Shown here piece by piece: positions 43,293-53,260 of a stretch of DNA of 64,000 nt. The stretch is from contig CAVZIE010000033.1 of assembly GCA_963775185.1 (NCBI GenBank), positions 372,001 to 436,000 on the forward strand, written 5' to 3'. A program made the translations under genes and the position numbers. The notes under the pieces were generated by a model. It worked only from the letters and a program-made list of their open reading frames with translations, did not search any database and had not been told where the DNA came from. Position 1 is the first letter of the stretch, and every line of letters begins with the position of its first letter. Source of the stretch: JAPSGB01 sp963775185 (GTDB lineage: Bacteria; Myxococcota_A; Polyangia; Polyangiales; Polyangiaceae).

Positions 43293-44963
43293 TCATTTTC
43301 CGCAATAGTGCTGGGCGACGCCGCGGAACCACTGTCCCACGTCGGTACCCGGCTGGAAGTCGCAGAACGCCGCCGGGCCGCCGATGGCCGCTTGCGCGCA
43401 GAAGTAACCGTTGACGTACGAGCGGCACTCGCCGCCCGTGTCGAACACGCCGTTCTGGCACGTGTCCTGCTGCGAGGCGGAGCACTGCGCGCAGCTGGTG
43501 TTGGAGCACTCCACCGCGCACGTCAGGTCGTGGTTGCACGACGCCGTCAGGTACGCCGCGACACACTTCGTGTACGCTTGATCCCCGGTGAACTGCAGCA
43601 GGCAATTGTAGCAGGACGGATCCTGGGCGAGCAGCTTCTGGAAGTATTGTCCGCATGCCGGACCCGTTCCGTCGCCCTGGCACGCCTTGGCGAGCGTGTC
43701 GAGCTCGAGGGAGTCGCAGCTCTTCGAGCTCTGCGGCGGCGTCGTCACCGACGACGGATTGCAGCCGGCGTAGGGCAGCGGGCAAGTCGATGTGCCGCGA
43801 CAGACCTGGCCCTGGCAGGTCTGGGACTTCGCCGTGCAGTTGTCGCACAGACCGCCGAACTGTCCGCACTGCGCCGAGCCGCTACCGGCGACGCAGTTGC
43901 CCGTCGCGGTGCAACACCCCGCGCAGTTGTCCGGACCGCAGTGCTTGCCGTTGTAGCAGAAGCCCTGCGTCGCACAGCTCTGCCCGCTCGCGCTGCAGTC
44001 GCCGCACTTCTGCCCGCTCGCCCCGCACGCTTTGTCGGTACGCCCGTCGCGACACGCGCCGCTCGCGTCGCAGCACCCGGTCGGGCACGTCGTCGACCCG
44101 CAGCTCGGGAAGAACGCGCAGTAGTTCCCGGGCTGCGTGCACGTGCGCCCGGCGCTGCTGCAGTTGTCGCACGCCGCGCCGGCGTTGCCGCAGCTCGCGT
44201 CCTTGTCGCCGGTCTGGCACTTGCCGTTGGCGTCGCAGCAACCGCCGCAGTTCGCCGGGCCGCACTTCGGCGGAACGCCCTGGCACTTGCCAGCAGTACA
44301 GGCCTTGCCGCCGGTCGCGCAGTTCGTGCACGCCTGGCCAGCGACGCCGCAGGCATCGGACTCCGTGCCGAGATGACACAGGCCGCTGGCGTCGCAACAA
44401 CCGGCGCACGTGGACGGACCGCAGACCGGCGGCGGCCCCTCGCACGCGCCACCCACGCAGCCGAAGCCGAGCGCGCCGCAGTCGAGGCAGTCCACGCCGC
44501 CGAGCCCGCACGCGTTCGTGTCCACACCCACGCGGCAGCCGCCGCTCGCGTCGCAGCAGCCCGCGCACGTCTGCGCGCACCCGTTCGAACCGCCGCTGCC
44601 GCCCGTGCCCGACGTCCCGCCGAAACCCGACGTCCCACCGCTGCCGCCGAAACCCGACGTCCCGCCGAAACCCGACGTCCCACCGCTGCCGCCGAAACCC
44701 GACGTCCCGCCGAAACCCGACGTCCCGCCGCTGCCGCCGAAACCCGACGTCCCGCCGAAACCCGATGTCCCGCCGCTGCCGCCGAAACCCGACGTCCCGC
44801 CCGACGCGGACGAACCGCCGGTCGCACCGCCGCCGTCCGGAACGGCGTCGGGGTTCTCGAGATCGGACCGCCCGAGACAGCCCGGCACCAGACCGGAAGC
44901 GAGGATCACCACGCTCGATGCGAGCAGCAGCGCAGTGCGGGTTGGGCGGGACCTCGGCGGCAT
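43293..44963 (-). CDS. Cys-rich lipoprotein with Gly minisatellite and five CCD modules
   Basis: 556 residues. Signal peptide LLLASSVVILASGLVPG followed by lipidation Cys. Residues about 45-120 are a Ser/Gly region built from near-perfect 15-residue units (TSGFGGSGGTSGFGG). Residues about 120-400 carry five modules with pattern C-x-x-C-x-GCCDxxGxC...CGxxGxxCxxC (CAGCCDASGGC, CAGCCDASGLC, CGGCCDANGKC, TGCCDASGAC, CAGCCTATGNC). A C-terminal domain with about 15 Cys follows (VECSNTSCAQCSASQQDTC). Probably a surface-exposed, disulfide-rich adhesin or binding protein. The upstream spacer holds the 115-bp repeat, copy B. Confidence 0.82.
   Translation of the reverse strand: MPPRSRPTRTALLLASSVVILASGLVPGCLGRSDLENPDAVPDGGGATGGSSASGGTSGFGGSGGTSGFGGTSGFGGSGGTSGFGGTSGFGGSGGTSGFGGTSGFGGSGGTSGFGGTSGTGGSGGSNGCAQTCAGCCDASGGCRVGVDTNACGLGGVDCLDCGALGFGCVGGACEGPPPVCGPSTCAGCCDASGLCHLGTESDACGVAGQACTNCATGGKACTAGKCQGVPPKCGPANCGGCCDANGKCQTGDKDASCGNAGAACDNCSSAGRTCTQPGNYCAFFPSCGSTTCPTGCCDASGACRDGRTDKACGASGQKCGDCSASGQSCATQGFCYNGKHCGPDNCAGCCTATGNCVAGSGSAQCGQFGGLCDNCTAKSQTCQGQVCRGTSTCPLPYAGCNPSSVTTPPQSSKSCDSLELDTLAKACQGDGTGPACGQYFQKLLAQDPSCYNCLLQFTGDQAYTKCVAAYLTASCNHDLTCAVECSNTSCAQCSASQQDTCQNGVFDTGGECRSYVNGYFCAQAAIGGPAAFCDFQPGTDVGQWFRGVAQHYCGK
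44611..44799. repeat. 45-bp coding minisatellite, about four units
   Basis: Near-identical 45-base units, each with GCCGAAACCCGACGTCCC twice, encode TSGFGGSGGTSGFGG repeats in the lipoprotein. Unit boundaries differ only by single substitutions, so copy number may vary between strains. Confidence 0.88.
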
Positions 44964-45031
44964 CGCGTTCTCCTCCCGGGAGCCTATATCGATTCGCCGG
45001 GCTGCGGCAGTGCTTGACCCGCGCCGGCGCG

Positions 45032-45146
45032 CTCGGCCCTCGGGGGGCCTTGACCCCCCGCAGCTTGCTTCGCAACTGCTCCCCCCGCCGCCTGCGGCGG
45101 GCTCGCTCCGCTCGCTTCGCGCGTGAGCAACATTTGCTCACGCTCT
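45032..45146 (+). repeat. 115-bp four-hairpin repeat, copy B
   Basis: Second copy of 21093-21207. Hairpins: CGGGGGG/CCCCCCG (45041-45060), GCAGcTTGC-TTC-GCAACTGC (45060-45079), CCGCCGC/GCGGCGG (about 45083-45100), and a perfect 10-bp stem GCGTGAGCAA / TTGCTCACGC with loop CAT (45121-45143). It ends at the stop codon of the 45.1-47.0 kb lipoprotein gene, so it could terminate that transcript. Confidence 0.88.
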
Positions 45147-46954
45147 CAGCGCGGGCCCGGGTGCATGGCGAAGCGCAGGACGCCGCGCAGCGCGGCCTGG
45201 GGCAGCTCGACGCGCAACCAGCCTCGCCCGTCGTCACGGCCCAGCGCGAGCACGATCGGCGCGGCCGACTGCTTGCCCCCACCCGGCGCGATGCCGAGCT
45301 TTCCGGGGTCCGCCAGCAGCGCGAACGTCGCCGAAGCGCCCACGCGCGCGGCGGCCTGCGCGGCGGGCACGTCCGCCGCGAGGCTCGTCCGCGAGGACGC
45401 GCCGGCAGCGAACAGCTCGCCGAGCACCGGGCCCGCGTCCTTCGCCAGCGCGCCGTAGGCCACGCCGTCGGTCACCGTCCAGACGACCTCGAGCTTGGTC
45501 GTGCCGGACAGGGCCGCCTGGGGCCGGTCCGGCGCGGAACCGCTCTTCACGGTGATGAGCGCGCGGTCGACCTTGCCCGCGACGCCGTCGACCTTGGTCG
45601 TCGAGAGCTTCACGTGCACCTTGCCGATGAAGCGCTCGAGCGGCGCCGAGATCGCCGGCACGGCGAGCAGCGACCAGCCGCTCTTCACGGCGCGTCGCAG
45701 CGCGTTCGCGTCGGCGACGGACGACCGCACGACCAGGCCCGACCCCGCCCCGCCGGACACGATCGCGGCGGCGACATCGTCGCCGCGCCCGGCGGCGAAA
45801 TCGTCGAGCGCCGTATCGAGCTTCTTGCGATCCGCGTCTTTCAGCCAATCGCCGAACAACTTCGCGAGCGCGCCCGCGGTCGACTTCGCCGACTCGGCGC
45901 GCGACGCCTTCGACGTCCGCGACTCCACGGCCACGCCGGTCGAGAGCGGCAGGGCCGTCAGCCCCTGCATCGGGCCGACCACCATGCTCTGCACCAGATC
46001 CGCCGCCGCCCCGCTCTTCGAAGGCGACATTTCCAGGCGCGCGTCCACGCGCCCCTCGAGCGGATCGACGACCAGCCTCAGCTCGTCGGTCGTCTGCAGC
46101 ACGGCGACGAAGCTCTCTACCGCGGCGCCGGCGCCCAGCATCGCCGCGGTCGGGTCGCCGAAGTCCGGCGCGCGGCCGCCGTGCTGCGCGCGCAGCGCCT
46201 GGTCGCTCGCGACGAGCTTGTCGCGGTACGCCTGCCAGGCCTTGTTCACGCGCGCCGCGATCGGGCCGGCCAGCGCCTTGTGGCCCGCGACGAGCACGAC
46301 GCCGCCCCCGGGCATGCTCCGCTTCGGTAGCGTCCGCCCGACGTACGGCCCGGCGCTCTCCAGCGCGGAGGCATCGGACGCGGCGAGCAGGTAGCTGCCC
46401 ACGACGCCGAGCCGCACGTCCTTCGACGCCTTGCCGGGCACGGGCTCCAGCATCTCGACCGCGCCGGGCGCGCCGGGGACGGCGCGGAACCTGGCGTCGC
46501 TGCCCGTAACCAGATTCGCGACCAGCTCGCGCGGATCGCGCACGTGCATCCCGAGAACGACCGTCGGCGCGCCGCTCTCGTCGTTCACGACGGCGCCCAC
46601 CACGGCGATGTCCGCGTCGATCAAGCCCGCGACTTGCGGCGCGAGACCGAGCATCGTCGTGGCGAGCATCTGGTAGCTCGCCGGCAACAGCATGATCGGC
46701 CCGCCCACGGCGTCGCGAACCGCGCTCCAGGTCTTCGTCGGGTGCGGGATGTAGATGTCGGCCAGCAGATTCGTCGGCGCGGCGACCGGCGCAAGCGCGA
46801 CCGGAGCCGCGGACGACGATCCCGCCGGCGCGCTCGACGACCCGCACGACGAACAGCCGGGCAGCACGGCCACGCACGCCAGCACCCACAGCAACGTGAC
46901 CGCGCGAGCGGTGTGCGTGGTGCGGCAAGCCTGGAGCCCGGAGCGTCCCGTCAT
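45146..46954 (-). CDS. large lipoprotein of unknown function
   Basis: 602 residues. Clear lipobox in VLACVAVLPGC (L-P-G-C), then a Ser/Ala linker. The body alternates strands and helices: LLADIYIPHPTKTWSAVRDAVGG, IDADIAVVGAVVNDESGAPTVVLGMHV, YLLAASDASALESAGPYVGRTLP and VVLVAGHKALAGPIAARVNKAW. The pattern looks like a duplicated domain of DUF3352-like style, but I do not claim a family. It begins 16 bases after ssb in the same direction. A dispersed repeat copy at 45521-45541 lies in frame and encodes SGSAPDRP. The stop is at the edge of the 115-bp repeat. Confidence 0.72.
   Translation of the reverse strand: MTGRSGLQACRTTHTARAVTLLWVLACVAVLPGCSSCGSSSAPAGSSSAAPVALAPVAAPTNLLADIYIPHPTKTWSAVRDAVGGPIMLLPASYQMLATTMLGLAPQVAGLIDADIAVVGAVVNDESGAPTVVLGMHVRDPRELVANLVTGSDARFRAVPGAPGAVEMLEPVPGKASKDVRLGVVGSYLLAASDASALESAGPYVGRTLPKRSMPGGGVVLVAGHKALAGPIAARVNKAWQAYRDKLVASDQALRAQHGGRAPDFGDPTAAMLGAGAAVESFVAVLQTTDELRLVVDPLEGRVDARLEMSPSKSGAAADLVQSMVVGPMQGLTALPLSTGVAVESRTSKASRAESAKSTAGALAKLFGDWLKDADRKKLDTALDDFAAGRGDDVAAAIVSGGAGSGLVVRSSVADANALRRAVKSGWSLLAVPAISAPLERFIGKVHVKLSTTKVDGVAGKVDRALITVKSGSAPDRPQAALSGTTKLEVVWTVTDGVAYGALAKDAGPVLGELFAAGASSRTSLAADVPAAQAAARVGASATFALLADPGKLGIAPGGGKQSAAPIVLALGRDDGRGWLRVELPQAALRGVLRFAMHPGPR
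45521..45541 (-). repeat. dispersed GCCGGTCCGGCGCGG element, copy 9 (in coding sequence)
   Basis: GGCCGGTCCGGCGCGGAACC on the plus strand is a full match to the core, lying antisense inside the lipoprotein gene without breaking the frame. Confidence 0.65.
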
Positions 46955-46970
46955 CGGGCGGGACCGAGAC

Positions 46971-47468
<498 letters not shown>

Positions 47469-47615
47469 GGTTATGGGCTCCTTTCCCCGATAGCTCCGGT
47501 CGCCGTGCCACGCGGGCTCCAAGCGCCGGGACGCCGAAGGGGTTTGGACGTTCGCGCGCCAGGCGTCAAGGCAGTCCGACGCGCGATGTCCGGACCGGAC
47601 GGCCGCACCACCGCT

Positions 47616-47636
47616 GTACCGCGCCAGACCGGCAAC
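47616..47636 (-). repeat. dispersed GCCGGTCCGGCGCGG element, copy 10 (one mismatch)
   Basis: On the minus strand GTTGCCGGTCTGGCGCGGTAC lies about 26 bases after the merR stop, sense orientation. Confidence 0.72.
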
Positions 47637-47662
47637 TTGCCTGGGGTCGCGGGCGGTCGCGG

Positions 47663-48055
47663 TCAGCTCACCGTGACGCCGGCACCGTCGGCTCGACCGT
47701 CGAGCTCGGCGAGCATGCCGACCACGTCCTGCCGGATGTCGAGCAGTGCCGCCCGCAGCGCACGCGCCGCGCGCTGTGACGGATTCCCCGAAGGGGCCGG
47801 TTCGACGCCGCCCTCGCGCAGGCGCTTGCGCGCCCCTGCGATGGTAAAGCCGTGGCTGTACAGCAGCTCCTTGACGGTCAGCAGCTTCTCGACGTCGCGG
47901 CGCGAGTAGATGCGCTGCCCCTTGCGGGACTTCTGCGGCCGGATGGTGCGGAACTCGGTCTCCCAGTAGCGGAGCACGTGGGGCTCGACGCCCACGATCC
48001 CGGCAACTTCGCCGATGCGGTAGTAGAGCTTTACAGGGAGCTCTTTCGAGTCCAT
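47663..48055 (-). CDS. MerR-family transcriptional regulator
   Basis: 130 residues. N-terminal winged HTH: YYRIGEVAGIVGVEPHVLRYWETEF, then RPQKSRKGQRIYSRRDVEKLLTVKELLYSHGFTIAGARKRL. There are no metal-binding cysteines and the C-terminal part is short, so this is the compact type found next to ihfA in many proteobacteria. Its ATG is nine bases after the ihfA stop, so the two form an operon. Regulated targets are unknown. Confidence 0.93.
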   Translation of the reverse strand: MDSKELPVKLYYRIGEVAGIVGVEPHVLRYWETEFRTIRPQKSRKGQRIYSRRDVEKLLTVKELLYSHGFTIAGARKRLREGGVEPAPSGNPSQRAARALRAALLDIRQDVVGMLAELDGRADGAGVTVS

Positions 48056-48064
48056 CGCGCTTGG

Positions 48065-48448
48065 CTACTCCTTCGCGGGGCTTCCGCCGCCGAGCTGGTG
48101 CGCGGGGGGAGCCGCGGCCAACCGCGGCGCGGGCGCGGCTACAGGAACCGCGGTCTGGGCGGGCTCCTGGTCCTCGTTGAGGGCCTGCTTGAGCAATTGG
48201 CTGGCCTTGAAGTTCAGGACTCGCCGCTCGGTGATCACGATGGGGTCGCCGGTCTGCGGGTTGCGTCCCTGGCGCTGGCGCTTGTCGCGCAGCACGAAGT
48301 TGCCGAAGCCGGAAATCTTGATCTTCTCGCCGCGCCCGAGGGTCTCCTTCATCGTCTCGAATACGAGATCGACGAGATCCGCGGACTCCTTCTTCGAGAA
48401 GCCACCCAGCTTCGTGTACACCGCCTGGACGATGTCGGCCTTGGTCAT
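48065..48448 (-). CDS. ihfA: integration host factor alpha subunit (HU/IHF family)
   Basis: 127 residues. Core about 1-95: MTKADIVQAVYTKLGGFSKKE, VDLVFETMKETLGRGEKIKISGFGNF, and the DNA-contacting arm GRNPQTGDPIVITERRVLNFKAS. The Pro at the arm tip (GRNPQTG) intercalates in the minor groove and bends DNA. The family usually ends near residue 100; here an Ala/Pro/Gln-rich tail of about 30 residues is added, as seen in other myxobacterial HU-like proteins. ATG 48448 matches the conserved start. Alpha is chosen because merR follows. Confidence 0.92.
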   Translation of the reverse strand: MTKADIVQAVYTKLGGFSKKESADLVDLVFETMKETLGRGEKIKISGFGNFVLRDKRQRQGRNPQTGDPIVITERRVLNFKASQLLKQALNEDQEPAQTAVPVAAPAPRLAAAPPAHQLGGGSPAKE

Positions 48449-48603
48449 CGGGACCCCCGTGGCGCGGTCGCCAACGCGTCTGCTCCAAGGCGGCGGAAGG
48501 CCGCCAGGATGCAGGCCCATACTACCCACGCACCTCGAAAAGTCCATAGGACACGCGAAGGTGCGTGTACGGCCACTCGGCCGGCCCGGCCCGGGTCACG
48601 CGC

Positions 48604-50130
48604 TCACGCCGCGCGCGCGATGGACGCGCTCTCCGCGGCGTCCAGCTCCGGAAGCGATTCCGGGTCGAGCGCCGGCTCCGAGTGCACGGCGCGCCGACGG
48701 CTGGTCTGCTCGGAGAGGACGAGGCCGGAGACGTAGGCGTAGCCGCCCATGAACAAGCCCGCGAACGGCGTCGCGAGCCAGTGACCGGTCTCGACGGCGG
48801 CAACGACGCTGGCGCCGCTGATCAGCGTGAGCGCGAGCTCGGTGAACGGCAGATCGGCCACCTGGCGGTAGCGCCCGGCCGTGATGCCGCGCTTGGGCGT
48901 CCGGATGAACTCGCCCGCCATGGAACGCAGGCCCTCCCACACGGCCATGCTGAGGTGCGGGGCGAGGCCCGCACCGAGCGCGATCAGGGCCGGCAGCCGG
49001 CGCACGGCCGACCACACCGAGCGGCCCTGGGCCTGCTCGGCGAGGATGTAGAAGGTGGCGAGCGACCCGGTCGCGCCGAGGCACAGCGGGAGATCGACCA
49101 GCAACATGGATCGCACGTTGGTCGCCGGCATGAGCAGCAGCGCCGGCAGCAGCAGCACGCTCAGCAGCACCATCAGCGGATACGCGAAGTGCGGCGTGAG
49201 GTGGAAGAACGCCTCGATGCGCTGGCTCAGCGTGAGCTCGGTGCGCATCAGGCGGCGCATCAGCTTGCGCGCGGTCTGCACCGTGCCCTTGGCCCAGCGG
49301 AACTGCTGGGCGCGGAACGCCGACATGTCTTCAGGCAGCTCCGCCGGCGTCACGACGTCCGGGCGGTAGATGAAACGCCAGCCCGCGAGCTGCGCGCGAT
49401 ACGACAGGTCGAGATCCTCGGTGAGCGTGTCGTGCTGCCAGCCACCGGCGTCGTCGATCGCCTTGTGGCGCCAGATCCCGCCGGTGCCGGAGAAATTGAA
49501 CATGCACCCGCCGCCGAAGCGCGCGCGGTTCTCCACCAGGTGGTGGCCGTCGAGCATCAGCGCCTGGATGCTGGTGAGCAGCGACTGGTCGCGGTTGATG
49601 TGGCCCCAGCGCGTCTGCACCATGCCGATCTTCGGGTCCTCGAAGTGACCCACCACGTCGCGCAGGAACTCCGGCTGCGGCACGAAATCCGCGTCGAAGA
49701 TCGCGATCAGCTCGCCCTGGGCGATGGCGAGGCCGTAGTCGAGAGCGCCGGCCTTGTAGCCGACGCGGTCCGGCCGACGGACGTAGACGGCGTTCACACC
49801 GCGCTCCCGCAGCTCGGCTACCTTGGCCTCGGCGATCGCGCAGGTCTCGTCGTTCGAGTCGTCGAGCACCTGGATCTCCAGGCGATCGTGCGGGTAGTCG
49901 ATGCCGCCGGCCGCGTCGAGCAGGCGCGCCACGACGGTGGCCTCGTTGTACAGCGGGAGCTGCACGGTCACCGACGGGAGCCGATCCTCCGGCGTCACCA
50001 CGGTGCGGGCCGCTTCAGCGAGCTTCTTGCGGTGCCGGACCACCATCAGGACGAGGTGGGCGCGGTGAAGGCCGTAGGCGCAAAGGATGAGCAGAACGGA
50101 GAAATACAGGACGACGAGGAGTGCTTCCAT
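48604..50130 (-). CDS. membrane glycosyltransferase family 2 (cellulose/mannan synthase-like)
   Basis: 508 residues. One N-terminal TM helix, then a GT-A domain: VTVQLPLYNEATVVARLLDA, IQVLDDSNDET, DRVGYKAGALDYGL, IAIFDADFVPQPEFL (DxD), TLTEDLDLSYRAQLAGW (TED) and QQFRWAKGT (QxxRW). Four or more TM helices follow (for example LLSVLLLPALLLMPA). This is the processive beta-glycan synthase layout; closest in style to beta-mannan/glucan synthases. It probably makes an extracellular polysaccharide at the inner membrane. ATG 50130 (MEALLVVLYF) begins the TM helix. No export genes are adjacent. Confidence 0.92.
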   Translation of the reverse strand: MEALLVVLYFSVLLILCAYGLHRAHLVLMVVRHRKKLAEAARTVVTPEDRLPSVTVQLPLYNEATVVARLLDAAGGIDYPHDRLEIQVLDDSNDETCAIAEAKVAELRERGVNAVYVRRPDRVGYKAGALDYGLAIAQGELIAIFDADFVPQPEFLRDVVGHFEDPKIGMVQTRWGHINRDQSLLTSIQALMLDGHHLVENRARFGGGCMFNFSGTGGIWRHKAIDDAGGWQHDTLTEDLDLSYRAQLAGWRFIYRPDVVTPAELPEDMSAFRAQQFRWAKGTVQTARKLMRRLMRTELTLSQRIEAFFHLTPHFAYPLMVLLSVLLLPALLLMPATNVRSMLLVDLPLCLGATGSLATFYILAEQAQGRSVWSAVRRLPALIALGAGLAPHLSMAVWEGLRSMAGEFIRTPKRGITAGRYRQVADLPFTELALTLISGASVVAAVETGHWLATPFAGLFMGGYAYVSGLVLSEQTSRRRAVHSEPALDPESLPELDAAESASIARAA

Positions 50131-50223
50131 GCGGCTTATGACGCGAAGTAGCACCCGCCCCGGGGCGGTTTGTCATCGGGATGTAATTGTTTGCACGACC
50201 TTGTCCCAGGTCGCTTTCGACTG

Positions 50224-51625
50224 TCATTTCGCCGGCTTGTCGTTGCCGAACACGAAGTCGCCACCGAGGCCGACGAACACCAGCGTGTGGGTCGCCTGGT
50301 TGTCGCTCGGGATCGATCGCTCGCCGGCGGGCAGCAGCAGGCCCTGGCTCTGGAGCACCACGCAGCCGGCGCCCGACTCGTCGAGCTTGTCGCTCGTGTA
50401 GCTGCCGAACTCCACGCCCAGCATCGGCGTCAGGTGGAGGAGGTTCGCGATCGGGATTACGCCGCCACCGGCGAGCCGCAGCGCGTTGCCCGACAAGGTC
50501 TCCGTCGCGGAGCAAGACAGCGGCGAAATCTCGCTCTTCGCGCTGATCAGCGAAAGCGGGACCCAATCGAGCTCGCCGAAGAACCCGGGCTTGCCGCGGG
50601 GCGTGCCCACCATCAGCCCGATCCCGCCGCTCGTGCTCGTGATCGTCGTGGTGACGTTCGTCCCGGGCGTCGCGCTGATGTTGTCGAAATAGGAGCCCGG
50701 CTTGAGGACGCTGGCCCCGACGAACAGCACCGGCGTGAAGTACTTCGCGAAGCGGATGCCGCCGTGGATCTCGCCACCGCCGCCCGGCTTCGCGTAGTCG
50801 GACATGGCGACGCTCGCGTTGGTGCCCTTCAACAGGTCTCCGCCCGGCACGGTCACGCCGAGCCTGAGCCCGACCATGAACCCGACCTTGGCCGGGGTCG
50901 GCGCCGGCTCGCCCTTCGACGTGTCGGCGGGCGGCGGATTGGACGGCGGCGGTGTCCCGCTTGGAGCCGGTCCGGGCGGCGGCGCCACGACCGGTGCCGC
51001 GCCGGCCGAAGCCTGCAGCTTGATCTGAACCGGCTTGTTCTCGTGCTCGCCGAGCTGCACCGTCTGCTGCGCCGCGGCGTACCCGGGCGCGCTCACCTGG
51101 ATGTCGTGCGAGCCGGGGTTGGCCGGGCGATCCACGCCCAGCACGGCGGACGGCACCTGCTCGCCGTCGATGGTGATCTTCAAGCCGTCGACGTTGGCGG
51201 GCTCGATCTCGAGCTTCAGCGACGGGATGCGCGGCTCGAGCTGCGACAGCTCCGTCGCGCCGGAGTCCTGCGCGTCCTTGAACGCCGGGGGCGCGCCGGG
51301 CTGGAGCTGCACGCGCGCGAGGTGGCGATACGTCTCCGCGCCCTCGACGAGCTTGCCGAGCTTCACCTGGCAGCGCGCGATGTACAGCAGGTGGACGGGC
51401 GCGTCGTAGAGCGTCTCGGCTCGCTGCACCTTGTCGAGCGCTTCGGCATACTTGCCGCTGCGGAAGAGCTTGATGCCCTCCGTCGCCAGCTGCCGCGCCG
51501 TCGCCTTGTCCGCCGCGGACTGCGCCATCGCCGGAGCTGCCGCGGCGAGGACGAGCGGCGCACACCCCGACCGGTACGAGACGGCGCAACCCCAGTGCAA
51601 TGCCGAGTACCCTTGGAGCTCGCAT
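50224..51625 (-). CDS. exported TPR/PEGA protein, paralog 2, interrupted by a +1 frameshift
   Basis: From ATG 51625 the frame gives MRAPRVLGIALGLRRLVPVG, then fails at a G4 run (plus CCCC at 51565-51568). The next frame continues CAPLVLAAAAPAMAQSAADK, completing one good signal peptide once an extra G is removed. The mature part has TPR-like helices (LATEGIKLFRSGKYAEALDKV, LLYIARCQVKLGKLVEGAETY) and a PEGA domain (LKITIDGEQVP, NPGSHDIQVSAPGYAA). A Pro linker and a C-terminal region (about 275-460) that looks like an outer-membrane beta-barrel (VGLRLGVTVPGGDLLKG, GLGGDFVFGN) follow. It comes 56 bases after a kinase gene and is paralogous to the product of 8546-9604. Confidence 0.78.
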
Positions 51626-51681
51626 GGCCCTGAGTAGAGCCACGCGCGCGCGGAGGTCAAGCATTCCCGGGCCGGCGCCGG

Positions 51682-53130
51682 TCAGTAGCCGACGTCGATC
51701 GGCTTCGGGGCGGGCTTGACCGCGGGCTTGACCGCCGGCTTGACCGCGGGCTTCGGCGGCGGCGCGACGGGCCCCGGACGCACCGCGGCGACGTGGGCGG
51801 GCTTCGCGGCAGGAGCAGGCTTCGCTGTTTGTGCCGGCGCGGGCTCCGCGCTGGCCGCGGGCTCGGCGACAGCGGCGGACTCCGGCGGCGCCGGCGCCAC
51901 CACGGGGGCCGGCTGCGTGACGGACGCGGGGGCCTGCGCGGCGACCGCCGACCCGGACGGCTCGGCGGCACCGCCGCCGCCAAACACTCTCGCGAGCACC
52001 ACTCCGGCGATCGCCAGGACCGCGAAGCCGCCAAGCCCGGCGGCGATCAGGATGCCCTTGTTCGAGCCGCGCGACCCCATCGGCGTCTGGGTCGTCGGCG
52101 CGCCGGTGAGCGCGCCGGGCTGGCTGCCGTAGCCGCCCTGGTACGGCGGCGGCGTCGCGTAGCCGCCGGGCCCCGGCGTGGCGATGCCCGGCGTGAGCGC
52201 GGGCGCTGCCACCGTGGATCCGCCGGAGAGCACCGCCGACGGCATCGGCGCCCTGCCCTGGACGCCGCACACGAACGCCAGTGATTCGGCGAGCTCGGCG
52301 GCGCTGGCGAAGCGATCGCCGGGCTCGCGGGAGAGCGCCTTGGTGAACCAGGAGTCGAACGCCGGCGGCACGCCTTGCACGACTGCCGACGGCACGGGCA
52401 GCGGCGCCGTGCAGATCTTGACCAGCAGATCGCCGACGGCTTCACCGTGGAACGGCAGATCGCCGACGATGCAGCGATACGCGATCACGCCGACGGACCA
52501 CAGGTCCGAACGGTAGTCGACGGACTTGAGCCCGCGTGCCTGCTCCGGGCTCATGTAGAAGGGCGTGCCCAGCACCGACCCGGTGCGCGTCGCGGAAGAG
52601 ACGCCCACGCTGGCGTCGGTGAACTTCGCGATGCCGAAATCGACGACCTTGGCGATGTCGGCCTGGTCCTCGTCGTCCCACACCAGGAACACGTTCTCGG
52701 GCTTCAGATCGCGGTGGACGATGCCGGCCTCGTGCGCCTTGGCCAGCGCCCGGCACACCTGCCCCATGATGACGGCCGTCTCCTGTGGGGGGAGCCGGCC
52801 GACGCGCTCGAGCCGCCGATCGAGCGGCTCGCCCGCCAGGAACTCCATGACGATGTACGGCCGACCGTCCTCCATCACGCCGTGGTCGTAGACCTGGACC
52901 ACGTGCTTGCTGTGCAGCGTGGCGGCCGCGCGCGCCTCGTTCTGGAAGCGGCTCTTCGCCTCCGCGCTGTCGGCGTACTCGGCCTCGATGAACTTCACGG
53001 CCACGCGCGTGCCGAGGCTCGTGTGCACGCCCTCCCACACGGAGCCCATGCCGCCGCGGCCGAGCAGCCTCGACATCCGGTACTTTCCGGCGACGAGCTC
53101 TTCGGGGACCGCGTCTTCCGGGCCGGACAT
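51682..53130 (-). CDS. transmembrane Ser/Thr protein kinase
   Basis: 482 residues from ATG 53130 (MSGPEDAVPEELVAGKYRM). Kinase domain about 15-285: GRGGMG loop, VAVKF Lys, HRDLKPEN, DFGIAKF and YMSPEQARG. A Gly/Pro/Gln-rich juxtamembrane linker, one TM helix (GILIAAGLGGFAVLAIAGVVL) and an Ala/Pro/Lys-rich exterior tail with VKPA repeats follow. Same plan as the kinase at 9680-11128. First gene of the second kinase-PEGA pair. Divergent from polA with 130 bases between starts. The Hanks-type family is certain; substrates are unknown. Confidence 0.92.
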   Translation of the reverse strand: MSGPEDAVPEELVAGKYRMSRLLGRGGMGSVWEGVHTSLGTRVAVKFIEAEYADSAEAKSRFQNEARAAATLHSKHVVQVYDHGVMEDGRPYIVMEFLAGEPLDRRLERVGRLPPQETAVIMGQVCRALAKAHEAGIVHRDLKPENVFLVWDDEDQADIAKVVDFGIAKFTDASVGVSSATRTGSVLGTPFYMSPEQARGLKSVDYRSDLWSVGVIAYRCIVGDLPFHGEAVGDLLVKICTAPLPVPSAVVQGVPPAFDSWFTKALSREPGDRFASAAELAESLAFVCGVQGRAPMPSAVLSGGSTVAAPALTPGIATPGPGGYATPPPYQGGYGSQPGALTGAPTTQTPMGSRGSNKGILIAAGLGGFAVLAIAGVVLARVFGGGGAAEPSGSAVAAQAPASVTQPAPVVAPAPPESAAVAEPAASAEPAPAQTAKPAPAAKPAHVAAVRPGPVAPPPKPAVKPAVKPAVKPAPKPIDVGY

Positions 53131-53260
53131 GCGCCTGGAAGCGTACCGGCTAGCTGACGGCCGTGCCAGAAGTTCGTCCGGAAAGCACGCGGGGATTCCG
53201 CCCGCAGCGGAGCCGACCACGACGGGCGTGGCGCCTGCGGGTCCATGGTAGACGCGCCCC

